DNA of 64,000 nucleotides. It comes from Paenibacillus faecalis (lineage in GTDB: Bacteria > Bacillota > Bacilli > Paenibacillales > Paenibacillaceae). The notes beneath the pieces were generated by a model. That model was given only the letters and a program-made list of their open reading frames with translations, was not told the origin of the DNA and did no database searches. Each line of letters opens with the position of its first letter. Position 1 is the stretch's first letter. The stretch lies in the NCBI RefSeq assembly GCF_900289175.1, contig NZ_LT985747.1:273-64272 (forward strand), written 5' to 3'. Positions 36,274 to 44,356 of the stretch are shown one piece after another. The translations under genes were made by a program, and so were the position numbers.

Positions 36274-37191
36274 ATGAGTACAGTCATTGAGATCGAAAAT
36301 TTGACGAAAAAATATCGAAATATCGTAGCTCTGGATCGTATAAACCTTCAAGTCAAAGAGGGTGAGATTTATGGCTTAATAGGAAGAAATGGAGCCGGAA
36401 AGTCTTCATTGCTTCGGATTTTATGTGGTCAATCCACTCAATATTTGGGTAGTGTCAAGCTCTTCGGAACGAAGATTAAAGAGAATTCTCATGTGAGAAA
36501 TAAAATCGGTGCATTAATTGAATATCCGGCTTTTTACCCTGAATTAACCGGAAGACAAAACCTTGAATACTATAGAATTCAAAAAGGAATTTCTCAAAAA
36601 GAATCTGTTGAAAAAGTGCTTCATGATATGAATATAGCAAATCTCGCAGATCGGAAATTCAAACAGTATTCGCTAGGAAATAAACAGCGCTTAGGAATCG
36701 CCCTGGCTCTATTAAATAATCCGGAAATTTTAATTCTTGATGAACCGACGAACGGTTTGGACCCCGTTGGTATCAAAGAAATCCGAAAGTTTTTGCTCGA
36801 AATAAACAGAAACTATAATACAACCATTATCATTTCAAGCCATATTTTGTCTGAACTTGAACATATCATAACAAAGGTCGGTTTTATTGATCAGGGAAGA
36901 ATGATTAAAGAGCTGAGCGCCGAAGCATTAAAAAGCAAATCGAAGCGTGCAACGATATTGAAAGTAACGAATCACGAGAAAATATTTCTGCTTCTCAAAA
37001 ACAAATTGCAAGACTGCCAAGTCACTCTCCTGGATCATGATGAGATCGAAGTGTCTGGTGACATGATTGATATTTCAGAGATTTCAAGAATGATTCTTGA
37101 TGCTAACGAAAAAATACTTTCAATGCGTGAAAATGTCGCTTCGTTAGAGGATTACTATTTTAATTTGATAGGAAGTGCGGCGAATGAATAA
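36274..37191 (+). CDS. lanF: LanF-like ABC transporter ATPase (self-protection)
   Basis: 305 residues, BcrA/LanF group. Walker A is GRNGAGKSSLLRI, Walker B LILDEPTNGLDPVG. The signature is YSLGNKQRLGIA, a non-canonical LSGGQ as usual in the group. The Q-loop position reads ALIEYPAFYPELTG, i.e. a Glu ('E-loop') typical of lantibiotic-immunity ATPases. The C-terminal about 90 residues form the extra domain of the group. It pairs with the permease that overlaps its stop. Likely expels the mature peptides from the producer's membrane. Confidence 0.9.
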   Translation: MSTVIEIENLTKKYRNIVALDRINLQVKEGEIYGLIGRNGAGKSSLLRILCGQSTQYLGSVKLFGTKIKENSHVRNKIGALIEYPAFYPELTGRQNLEYYRIQKGISQKESVEKVLHDMNIANLADRKFKQYSLGNKQRLGIALALLNNPEILILDEPTNGLDPVGIKEIRKFLLEINRNYNTTIIISSHILSELEHIITKVGFIDQGRMIKELSAEALKSKSKRATILKVTNHEKIFLLLKNKLQDCQVTLLDHDEIEVSGDMIDISEISRMILDANEKILSMRENVASLEDYYFNLIGSAANE

Positions 37192-37927
37192 TTACCTAAA
37201 AAGTGAACTATATCGAATCAAATCCAAGAAACTCGTTTATTTTTTGCCTTTTTTACTGGCGTTAATTCCTCTGTTTGGGATCTTTTTAGTGTGGTCTGTT
37301 GGTCTTAGTAATCCTTCCTTTGCTTATAACAATACAGGGTTTGTATATAGATTCTCCAGGCTTTCATTTAGCAGTCTAATTCTTGTCATACCTTTTATAA
37401 CGATTTATCTTTTCTCCAATGAGTATTCCAATGGCACATTCAAAAATGTCGTTGCCTCAGGCATAGATCGAAAAAAAATTTACATTTCAAAAACAATCAT
37501 CATTTTTTCAATTTTGCTGTTATTCAGTATTATTAATCTCATCCTGATTGTATCTTCTATCGAATTACTTTTAGAAAGTAAAAATCACAGCGAAAGAAAT
37601 TTATTTTTTAAAGATATTATACTAACCATCCCTCTGATGATTGCAGCATTTTCCGTTTCCATCATGCTTTGTTTTACAGAAGAAAAAATTTTATCAAACC
37701 TGTTGAAATATTATCTGATTATTTATATTATTCCTGTTTTTTTAGGGAACTTTGAAAACATCATCTCTGGATTAAAACCCATCCTCAATATTTTTCCGGT
37801 AATTAGAATGACGAATCAATTACCTTTTTCAATAGAAACCGTTTCAGTAAATTGGTTGCTGGCTTTATCCTATTTCCTCATTGCATTTATTTTAGGAAAC
37901 GCCATTTTCAACAAAAAAGAAATCTAG
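37184..37927 (+). CDS. lanE: LanE/G-like ABC transporter permease (self-protection)
   Basis: 247 residues from MNNYLKSELYRIKSKKLVYF with GGAAG upstream; it overlaps the ATPase gene by 8 nt. Six membrane segments (ABC-2 type), with YSNGTFKNVVASGIDRKKIYISK, the conserved 'N-G-T-x-K' loop of this permease group, between segments two and three. Only one permease gene is present, whereas many LanFEG systems have two. It probably forms a homodimer, as in BcrAB-type pumps. Confidence 0.87.
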   Translation: MNNYLKSELYRIKSKKLVYFLPFLLALIPLFGIFLVWSVGLSNPSFAYNNTGFVYRFSRLSFSSLILVIPFITIYLFSNEYSNGTFKNVVASGIDRKKIYISKTIIIFSILLLFSIINLILIVSSIELLLESKNHSERNLFFKDIILTIPLMIAAFSVSIMLCFTEEKILSNLLKYYLIIYIIPVFLGNFENIISGLKPILNIFPVIRMTNQLPFSIETVSVNWLLALSYFLIAFILGNAIFNKKEI

Positions 37928-38038
37928 CCTCTTGGTAAATAAATCTGACTCCACGTGAACAAAGTTTATGAATTCAGATTGGGAATATTATCACCCGATT
38001 GCCACTCTAACCGTTTTTTGCAACACCGGATCGATATG

Positions 38039-38078
38039 TGAACCTGACGGAATCATGAATTTTGTCAGGTTCTTTCTG
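38039..38078 (+). terminator. Terminator of the LanFE-like operon
   Basis: GAACCTGAC and GTCAGGTTC form a stem followed by TTTCT about 110 nt past the permease stop. Confidence 0.65.
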
Positions 38079-38109
38079 CATTCTGGCTCTTGCTAAATCA
38101 AAGTAATCT

Positions 38110-38179
38110 AAGTAAACATAAAGGCATTTGATACTTTTGTATAAGTTTACTTTACTTTTGTTAAAATTAAGTTTATAAT
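38110..38179 (+). promoter_or_regulatory. Promoter and operator of the XRE regulator gene
   Basis: TTTACT (38151-38156), 17 bp and TATAAT (38174-38179) form a promoter. The -35 box is inside the repeated motif GTATAAGTTTACTTTACTTT (38139-38158). AAGTAAAC at 38110-38117 is the reverse complement of GTTTACTT at 38145-38152. Overlap with the -35 box suggests autorepression. Confidence 0.6.
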
Positions 38180-38200
38180 TTGATTCAAGAGGTGATGGTC

Positions 38201-38440
38201 ATGAAGAAAGATTTTGGTGATTCGATATCCAATAAGGTCTATGAATATCGTGTACTTGCCAGAATGTCTCAGCAAGAATTAGCAGAGAAAGTCGGGGTTT
38301 CCAAACAAACCATCTTCGTAATGGAAAAAGGAAATTATGTTCCGACTCTGCTGTTAGCCTTTCGAATTGCCGAATTTTTTAATGTTGATGTAAACGATAT
38401 TTTTTCTTATGTGAAAGGAAGTGATCAAAATGAAAATTAA
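38201..38440 (+). CDS. XRE-family regulator (lantibiotic cluster repressor candidate)
   Basis: 79 residues from the ATG at 38201 behind AAGAGGTGAT; the frame extends to a TTG at 38180. A single XRE/Cro-type HTH: EYRVLARMSQQELAEKVGVS, then KQTIFVMEKGNYVPT. Its tail is short (YVKGSDQNEN). Small XRE proteins of this kind are encoded with short membrane proteins in many Firmicutes, and LtnR of lacticin 3147 is a similar repressor encoded next to the immunity gene ltnI. It overlaps the downstream membrane gene. Confidence 0.88.
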   Translation: MKKDFGDSISNKVYEYRVLARMSQQELAEKVGVSKQTIFVMEKGNYVPTLLLAFRIAEFFNVDVNDIFSYVKGSDQNEN

Positions 38441-38777
38441 TTTCTCAGATATCTCTAACGCAATTTTTCACCCTTTAAAGTCCTGGGCTGAGCAATCCCC
38501 GGGAAATTGGAATATTCTCATTGGAGTTGGTTTTTTACTGCTCTTGGGTAGTGCGATTTTTGCTTATGTATTTTATAAGAAGATTGGGAAAGACGACGAA
38601 CGGACAAATAGAATCTTTTTGAAAAGCAGTTACTGTATGCTGTTGGCAATTATTCTATGTGACATCATTTTTCCTAAAGATTTTATGTGGACCGTTTTTT
38701 TCCTGTTCAAATATGCGCTGGCATTTTTAGCTGGTGGAACTTACTTAGCCATACAATATAAAAAGGATTTTTTATAA
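38430..38777 (+). CDS. Small membrane protein, DUF2178/LtnI-like, candidate immunity factor
   Basis: 115 residues from ATG 38430 behind GGAAGTGATC, overlapping the XRE gene by 11 nt. Three to four membrane segments: NILIGVGFLLLLGSAIFAYV, SSYCMLLAIILCDIIF and MWTVFFLFKYALAFLAGG. The cytosolic link reads KKIGKDDERTNRIF, the D-E-R-T pattern of XRE-partnered membrane proteins. Length and context recall the 116-residue immunity protein LtnI. Immunity function is inferred from position only. Confidence 0.75.
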   Translation: MKINFSDISNAIFHPLKSWAEQSPGNWNILIGVGFLLLLGSAIFAYVFYKKIGKDDERTNRIFLKSSYCMLLAIILCDIIFPKDFMWTVFFLFKYALAFLAGGTYLAIQYKKDFL

Positions 38778-39101
38778 GGAAAGATAGAGAGGAAGGCTCA
38801 GCCATGGATGGATGACTTAGACAATGCTGGTAAAACTATGTTTTAGCTAATGGTATCACTCGCTCTTTCTTAGCTGGATTTTCTGTGAATTTCTCCTGGT
38901 GATGACCAACGTACGATCGAATCTTCACTTGGACATTCGAGACATAGGAGATGAACAACCTCTATTGAGGCCTCTGCCAACAAACCATATTTGTTATGGA
39001 GAAAAACAATTACTCTCCATCTTTATTGCTTGCTTACAGAATTGTAATTTTTTTAGGTGACTGCGGAATAAATTCCCATTTATAAAAAGGAGGAAGCCAA
39101 A
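38778..39101. other. Gene-free stretch between the two small membrane protein genes
   Basis: 324 nt without a supported gene on either strand. Only short broken frames are seen (for example ANGITRSFLAGFSVNFSW before a stop). No clear terminator or promoter is recognised. It may be decayed coding DNA. Confidence 0.4.
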
Positions 39102-39431
39102 ATGATAACTAATTTGGATGTGTGGTTAGGAGAAAGCAGCAACTTTAACTTGTTTGTTGGAATTATCACTTCGACCGGAATCATAAGTGCAATTATTTAC
39201 ACTTATTTCCTGAGTAAAATTGGAAAGATCGATGAGTACAGCTTGCAGATCAGACTCAATGTGACGAACAAAATGTTTATAACGCTTATGCTTTTATTCA
39301 TTATTTTTGTCTTGTTCGTTCCAAGTGACGTTGTTTACATGAAACAGATCATTTACATGTTCTTTGCAATTACAGCACTCGTTGGCGCCGTGTCGGCTGC
39401 ATACTACTACTACAGAGACTTCAAAAGATAA
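39102..39431 (+). CDS. Second small membrane protein, paralogue of the preceding one
   Basis: 109 residues behind a strong AAAAGGAGG. It has the same plan as its neighbour: membrane segments NLFVGIITSTGIISAIIYTY, MFITLMLLFIIFVLFV and IIYMFFAITALVGAVSAAYY. The link LSKIGKIDEYSLQI matches KKIGKDDERTNRI of the first protein, and both end in (Y/K)(R/K)DF. A decayed third copy is found ahead of the LanF-like gene. Candidate immunity factor by position. Confidence 0.7.
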   Translation: MITNLDVWLGESSNFNLFVGIITSTGIISAIIYTYFLSKIGKIDEYSLQIRLNVTNKMFITLMLLFIIFVLFVPSDVVYMKQIIYMFFAITALVGAVSAAYYYYRDFKR

Positions 39432-39442
39432 GGGAATGAACA

Positions 39443-39494
39443 ATAAAAATGTCTCTTCATGATGAATTTTCAATACATGCATGAAGAGACATAA
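39443..39494 (-). terminator. Terminator of the YebC-family gene
   Basis: ATGTCTCTTCAT and ATGAAGAGACAT form a stem followed on the minus strand by TTTTTATT. It may also end the lantibiotic rightward transcript. Confidence 0.75.
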
Positions 39495-39516
39495 ATCATC
39501 ACCAACACTTTCTAAC

Positions 39517-40236
39517 TTACTCGTCAGCGTCTACGTTGTGATACACCTGCTGAACATCCTCCAGATCTTCCAATGCATCAATCAACTTTTCGAATTGTGG
39601 CACTGCATCTTCAGGAAGCTCAACGTAGTTTTGTGGAAGCATCGTTAATTCCGCAACAGCAAATTCAGTAATGCCGGCGTTTCTGAACGCCTCTTGTACT
39701 TCATGGAATTGTTCCGGCTCAGCATATACAATGACGGATTCATCTTCTTCAAGAATATCGCGAACCTCGACATCGGCTTCCATCAACAGCTCGAACACTT
39801 CATCCATGCTTTTTCCCGTAATCCCAATGACAGCTGTAGCATCAAACATATAGGCCACGGAACCACTCACACCCATGTTTCCGCCATTCTTGTTAAATGC
39901 CGAACGAACTTCAGAAGCAGTACGGTTGACGTTATTCGTCAATGCATCAACAATAATCATGGCTCCATTCGGTCCGAATCCTTCATATCGCAGCTCTGTA
40001 TACGTTTCTTCCGCACTGCCTTTTGCCTTATCCAAGGCACGGTCGATAATCGCTTTTGGTACGTTGTATGTTTTAGCCCGCTCAAGTACAACTTTTAAGG
40101 CTCGGTTGGATTCGGGATCGGGCTCACCCTTTTTTGCTGCTACGTAAATCTCAACCCCGAATTTTGCATAAATACGACTTGTATTTGCATCCTTTGAGGC
40201 TTTCTTTTCTTTAATATTATTCCATTTGCGACCCAT
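39517..40236 (-). CDS. YebC/PmpR-family protein (YeeN-type)
   Basis: 239 residues. [20 protein letters not shown] is the start of the shorter YeeN/YrbC-type member. [39 protein letters not shown] and [11 protein letters not shown] are family signatures. Long annotated as transcription regulators; recent work links YebC proteins to translation of proline-rich motifs. It marks the right border of the AT-rich lantibiotic island. Confidence 0.92.
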   Translation of the reverse strand: MGRKWNNIKEKKASKDANTSRIYAKFGVEIYVAAKKGEPDPESNRALKVVLERAKTYNVPKAIIDRALDKAKGSAEETYTELRYEGFGPNGAMIIVDALTNNVNRTASEVRSAFNKNGGNMGVSGSVAYMFDATAVIGITGKSMDEVFELLMEADVEVRDILEEDESVIVYAEPEQFHEVQEAFRNAGITEFAVAELTMLPQNYVELPEDAVPQFEKLIDALEDLEDVQQVYHNVDADE

Positions 40237-40471
40237 GTTGTTCCCGCTTTCTTTATGAATTTTACCACTCTATTATAGCATTATAACCCAAAATGAAAAA
40301 ACACCCTGAAGATAAAGATGTTATGTTATTGAACATTTTCCTTATTGCCCGGTTTTTCAATGTAATAGATTGGAGGATTACTTTGAACTGCAAGCTCGAC
40401 GTAATCATCGCCCTATGTTGATCTTACTAACTCTCAAAGGTATGATTAACTCACAGTATAGAATGAGAGGC

Positions 40472-40957
40472 ATGAGTAAATACATGATTAAGAACGAAAA
40501 GATCAAAGCCGCTGAAGTTGAATTGACAGGCATGAATGGAGAACATATCGGTGTGGTTCCAACAGCAGAAGCGCTTGCCATGGCCCGAAAGCTGAAGGTC
40601 GATCTGGTCTGTACCTCGTTGTACAGCAGTCCACCTCCTTGCCGGCTAGTATCCGCTGGTACTGTAAAAGAGGAACGCCAGCAAGCTCGCAAAAAAGGAC
40701 AGCCTGGGAAGCTCAAGGAAATACGATTAACCCCTAATATTGAGGACCATGATTACGATACGAAAAAAAACCAAGCAGAAAAACTGCTTCGTAGCGGGCA
40801 TTCCGTTTCACTCGTTGTCAGAATACAAGGTAAAGAAGGTGCTCAAGCTAAAGCTCTGCTAGAGGAGCTTACTCAAGATCTTAAAGAAACAGGGACTAAA
40901 AAAACCGGGATTCAGTTGAGTGGGAAAAAAGCGACCGTCCAGGTTGATCCTAAGTAA
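40472..40957 (+). CDS. Translation initiation factor IF-3 paralogue
   Basis: About 161 residues from MSKYMIKNEKIKAAEV; the frame extends to a TTG at 40370, and the start is uncertain because no candidate has ideal RBS spacing. The N-domain has KIKAAEVELTGMNGEHIGVV and PPPCRLVSAG (IF-3: PPVCRIMDYG). The C-domain has KLKEIRLTPNIEDHDYDTKK and LLRSGHSVSLVVRIQGKE, matching IF-3's KEIRLxPxIxxHDxxTK and GDKVKVxxRFRGRE. Canonical infC lies in infC-rpmI-rplT operons; this copy stands alone and is divergent. Possibly a specialised or stress form. Confidence 0.75.
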   Translation: MSKYMIKNEKIKAAEVELTGMNGEHIGVVPTAEALAMARKLKVDLVCTSLYSSPPPCRLVSAGTVKEERQQARKKGQPGKLKEIRLTPNIEDHDYDTKKNQAEKLLRSGHSVSLVVRIQGKEGAQAKALLEELTQDLKETGTKKTGIQLSGKKATVQVDPK

Positions 40958-41027
40958 TATCAAGAGAAGCTTGTATATTTGATGTAGAAAAGGGCTCTTC
41001 AAACGTAATTTGAAGCAGCCCTCTCTT

Positions 41028-41402
41028 TTAAAACGTCAGTTGAACAATTTTTAATTCTGACACATGCAAGCTGGATAATACCAAAAGCAGTACCATCAAT
41101 AGAAAGGCCGGGAACATCTGCTTAAATGTATCCTTTACCCGAATGTGCGAACACACAGCTCCAAACATAATGCCAGCTAACCATAAAGCAGAAAGCGAAA
41201 GCAGTGATTTATTCCAGTAGCCTGCAATTAATCCGGCGACGCCAGCCAATACCAAAAACCCCGTAACGACTCTGAACCATTGTGGCATTCTCACATGTTC
41301 AAACACTTCAACCTGCATTTTAACCCCGACAATCTTCCCCACACCACTAATCAGAAACATAATAATCAAGAAGCTTTGTAGAATAATAGTAATAATAGAC
41401 AT
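41028..41402 (-). CDS. DoxX-family membrane protein
   Basis: 124 residues with four membrane segments. The N-terminal FLIMFLISGVGKIVGVKMQVEVFEHVRMPQWFRVVTG pattern (GxxKl...e.f...glP.w...vG) is typical of DoxX/DoxX-like proteins. It is encoded 30 nt downstream of the MFS transporter on the same strand, probably in one operon. The function of this subfamily is not settled. Confidence 0.8.
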   Translation of the reverse strand: MSIITIILQSFLIIMFLISGVGKIVGVKMQVEVFEHVRMPQWFRVVTGFLVLAGVAGLIAGYWNKSLLSLSALWLAGIMFGAVCSHIRVKDTFKQMFPAFLLMVLLLVLSSLHVSELKIVQLTF

Positions 41403-41432
41403 GTCAAAAATAACCCCTTATCATAAATATAA

Positions 41433-42809
41433 TTAAAGTTGCTTCCCGGCAGTGACAGAGCGACCCTTCAAGACAAACTGAATAAGGTACAGCCCGATAC
41501 TGAACACGGTCAGAATACTCATCACAACAAATATATTACTGTACACATAAGCATTTTCATTCGAAACAATCGGATTCAAATGTACAGATGACGACTGATC
41601 AAGCAGTTTACCGATGACACTCATGGAAATAGCGCCGGAAATGAAGTTCATCATAGAAAACAACCCCATGCCAACTCCTACTTGATCCTTTCTTAACGTT
41701 CGTGAAATGGTGTTTGACAGCGCAACCTGCATAAAGGTTTGTCCTACATTTCCCGCTATTAATACAACAGCGATAACATATGGAGACACCCCAACCAAGC
41801 TTGAAAGAATAGCAAAACATAAAAACAGCAGCGTCCCTGCAACTTTTACGAGATACGCGTTTCCTCGTTCATCAGCCAATTTACCTCCCTTGCGTCCCAT
41901 TATGGCAGCCGAAATGGCGGCCGGAAATAGAACAAAACCAATATAACCGGAAGTCAACTGATTGAGCGACGCCAAAAACTGCGGTGTCATAAAAGTAAGA
42001 CCAAAACTCATCGCCTGTATAGTAAATGAAATTAGCAGGCCGATGGAAAAGCTTCGATTTTTGAACAAATCCGGTTGAATGAAAGGTTCTGATGCTGTAC
42101 GTATCCGAAAGATAAAAAGTGCCAGCAGAAAAATTCCTCCACCGAATAGCATCCAGTCGCTCTGAGTGATTGCTAATAGTAGAAACGCGACAGTACCCGC
42201 TAAAAGTCCGCCGCCAAGAAAATCAATTCCCGCTCCCTCTCCCTTCTCATCCTCCATATACTTACGAAAGAACGGCAATGTGACCAAGGAAAGTAACGAA
42301 AAGAGAAACAACAACCTCCAGCTGCCCACACTTGTTATGACCCCCGCTACGACAGGTCCCAATGCGCCGCCAAGAGCAAGCCCGATGGCCGATGTACCAA
42401 GTGCCTTTCCCCGTTCTTCCGGAGGAAAATAACGAATCGGGATGATCATCGCTGTCGCAGGAAGAACGGAGGCCCCTGCCGCTTGAAGGACACGCCCCAA
42501 AATAATCATCCAATATTCGGCCGCTAACATGCCGATCACTGAGCCGACCGCAAAAAAAGTAAGACCAAAAGTCAATAAATCCTTAAGCCGAAATTTATCG
42601 GCTAATTTTCCAAAGACAACGGAACCGATCGCATATACGACCATATATCCGGTCATGATCCAGCTGAGCTGGGATGGAACAAGATTAAACTCCTCCCCGA
42701 TGACTGGCAGTGCAACATTAAACATCGTCCCGTTCATTACTGAAAATATCAACGCGAAGACTAGCACCCGCAGCAGTTTATCCTTATTTGCCAACGATGT
42801 ATCACTCAT
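41433..42809 (-). CDS. MFS multidrug/drug:H+ antiporter, DHA2 (14-TM) family
   Basis: 458 residues with about 14 membrane segments, the same length as Tet(L)/Tet(K)-type pumps. Motif A: GKLADKFRLKDLL after segment two. Motif B-like: ILGRVLQAAGASVLPA. Motif C: LALGGALGPVVAG in segment five, the antiporter signature. YFPPEERGKALG is also typical. A divergent MarR-type regulator gene with a probable operator follows upstream. The substrate is unknown; tetracycline or other lipophilic drugs are possible. Confidence 0.88.
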   Translation of the reverse strand: MSDTSLANKDKLLRVLVFALIFSVMNGTMFNVALPVIGEEFNLVPSQLSWIMTGYMVVYAIGSVVFGKLADKFRLKDLLTFGLTFFAVGSVIGMLAAEYWMIILGRVLQAAGASVLPATAMIIPIRYFPPEERGKALGTSAIGLALGGALGPVVAGVITSVGSWRLLFLFSLLSLVTLPFFRKYMEDEKGEGAGIDFLGGGLLAGTVAFLLLAITQSDWMLFGGGIFLLALFIFRIRTASEPFIQPDLFKNRSFSIGLLISFTIQAMSFGLTFMTPQFLASLNQLTSGYIGFVLFPAAISAAIMGRKGGKLADERGNAYLVKVAGTLLFLCFAILSSLVGVSPYVIAVVLIAGNVGQTFMQVALSNTISRTLRKDQVGVGMGLFSMMNFISGAISMSVIGKLLDQSSSVHLNPIVSNENAYVYSNIFVVMSILTVFSIGLYLIQFVLKGRSVTAGKQL

Positions 42810-42874
42810 AAACCTATCCCCTTTTATGATTAGTAAGCTACGGTTTCCCTATGTCCATTTCACACATACCGAGG

Positions 42875-42903
42875 TTGCATAATGTGAGGAAACTCACTAT
42901 AAT
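42875..42903 (+). promoter_or_regulatory. marR-type gene promoter with operator in the spacer
   Basis: TTGCAT (42875-42880), 17 bp and TATAAT (42898-42903) point rightward to the MarR gene. The inverted repeat GTGAG-GAAA-CTCAC (42884-42897) lies wholly inside the spacer, an ideal place for a repressor of this gene, possibly also of the divergent MFS gene. Confidence 0.65.
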
Positions 42904-43063
42904 GTCATTAATGAGGATACACACTATTTTGAAAACTGTCAAGTATGGAAGAACGTTCATTGGCTTAACTTCCCCATTTTCGTTTATAATAGGTTATTGG
43001 GTTTAAAGACCGGAAATGGATTGAACCATGAATCAACAACAAATCAAGGAGCTAAAAGAAATG

Positions 43064-43540
43064 AATATGAACACTAACAATCCTTCTGCGATTGACGTTA
43101 TTCATGTATTGATCAGAGCAACACATGCTGTCCAGAGAGAATTTATGTGCCAATTATCTGCGCTCAACACCCCTTTTCACATATCGGGTCCGCGTTTGCG
43201 CGTACTCTCCATCGTTCAAGAAGCTGGGAAAATCCGGATGAACGAATTGGCTACCCGGCTTGGGGTAAAGGCTCGGACAGTTACTGATTTTGTTGATGGT
43301 CTGGAAAAAGAAAATCTTCTACTCCGCACCCCTGATCCTAGCGATCGGCGTGCAACCCTCATACAGCTGACAGAACTGGCAGAGAACAATATTGCTCCTA
43401 TCCTTGACATACAAGCCAACATTGCCGAAAAGTTAGTTGAAAAGCTTTCTGCCAAACAGCGCAAGGAGCTGCTCGATATGCTTTTTATGCTTATAAAAGA
43501 TGATGAATTATCTACGATATGTGATGTTCCCTTAAAATAA
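43064..43540 (+). CDS. MarR-family transcriptional regulator
   Basis: About 158 residues from ATG 43064 (GGAG 9 nt upstream); an earlier in-frame ATG at 43028 has no RBS. The winged HTH contains GPRLRVLSIVQEAGKIRMNE, LATRLGVKARTVTDFVDGLE and the wing LLRTPDPSDRRATLIQLT, where DxRxxxxxLT is the MarR signature. Divergent from an MFS exporter, so likely its ligand-responsive repressor. Confidence 0.9.
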   Translation, partial: NMNTNNPSAIDVIHVLIRATHAVQREFMCQLSALNTPFHISGPRLRVLSIVQEAGKIRMNELATRLGVKARTVTDFVDGLEKENLLLRTPDPSDRRATLIQLTELAENNIAPILDIQANIAEKLVEKLSAKQRKELLDMLFMLIKDDELSTICDVPLK

Positions 43541-43566
43541 GGTTCATCCCTTAAGAAGGAGACCCT

Positions 43567-44328
43567 ATGCATCTGTTGTATAAAAATTTTGACCATAACC
43601 AAGAGATCACCATATTTGACACTACAGAATTGTATGGGGAGAGCGGAAACTTTCGATTATTACAGTTTTCTAACGAGGCGGTACAAGGGGCTCTCGATCT
43701 GGACCATCCGAAGCGGATTGTGTTCGAATATCCCCGAGCCATCATCCATCTTATCGAGCTGAATGACCCGGCATTTGAGGATTTATTTTTGATTGGACAC
43801 GGGATTGGAACCATTCCGGGTTATTACGCAAATAAACGTGTTAAAGTAGCGGAGCTGGACGGCAGAATTGTTGAGTTAAGCAAACAGTATTTTGGCTACA
43901 GCCAGGATAATGTGATTGTTGCGGAGGGACGCCAAACGCTCGAAAGTGAAAAGCCGGAGTCCTATGATTATATTGTTACCGATGCCTTTAACGATAAAGG
44001 GACTCCCCGGCATTTAACATCGATAGATTTTTTCAAAATAACGTTTGACAAGCTGGATGACCAAGGCTCAATTATTCTGAATCTCTTGGGACGAAGTGAA
44101 CATGATTATCACATCTGCTCAATCCACACGACTCTTCGTGAATGCTACCCCTATGTGAAGGCATTTGCACTTTCTGCTGAAGCGGCTGTTGACATCCGAA
44201 ACATCCTTCTTGTCGGCAGCAAACATCCCGTTCAATTCCAAACACGACATATGTGCGGATTTGTTGAAATTGAACTGGGTGAGGGATATATTATTCAAGA
44301 TATAAAAGAGGCTCCCCGTAAGATCTAG
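43567..44328 (+). CDS. Spermidine-synthase-like methyltransferase-fold protein
   Basis: 253 residues, RBS AAGAAGGAGA. The Rossmann segment LFLIGHGIGTIPGYYANK replaces the GGGDG motif of true spermidine synthases, but VKVAELDGRIVELSKQYFG and YDYIVTDAFND follow as in the SpeE fold. The N-terminal part is ELYGESGNFRLLQFSNEAVQGALDL-like, as in SpeE. The changed glycine loop suggests it is not a standard polyamine synthase. It lies 26 nt after the MarR gene on the same strand. Confidence 0.75.
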   Translation: MHLLYKNFDHNQEITIFDTTELYGESGNFRLLQFSNEAVQGALDLDHPKRIVFEYPRAIIHLIELNDPAFEDLFLIGHGIGTIPGYYANKRVKVAELDGRIVELSKQYFGYSQDNVIVAEGRQTLESEKPESYDYIVTDAFNDKGTPRHLTSIDFFKITFDKLDDQGSIILNLLGRSEHDYHICSIHTTLRECYPYVKAFALSAEAAVDIRNILLVGSKHPVQFQTRHMCGFVEIELGEGYIIQDIKEAPRKI

Positions 44329-44353
44329 AGATCTTATAAGGCAGCCTCTTTCT
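44303..44353. terminator. Bidirectional terminator between the SpeE-like gene and bshB2
   Basis: AAAGAGGCT...TAAGATC and GATCTTA...AGCCTCTTT form a long stem that overlaps the 3' end of the rightward gene and serves both converging genes. Confidence 0.75.
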
Positions 44354-44356
44354 AAT

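Noticed and set aside
24926..39431. Integrated prophage or ICE carrying the lantibiotic genes
   Set aside because: No integrase, relaxase, phage gene or att-like repeat is seen near the borders; only AT-richness hints at transfer.
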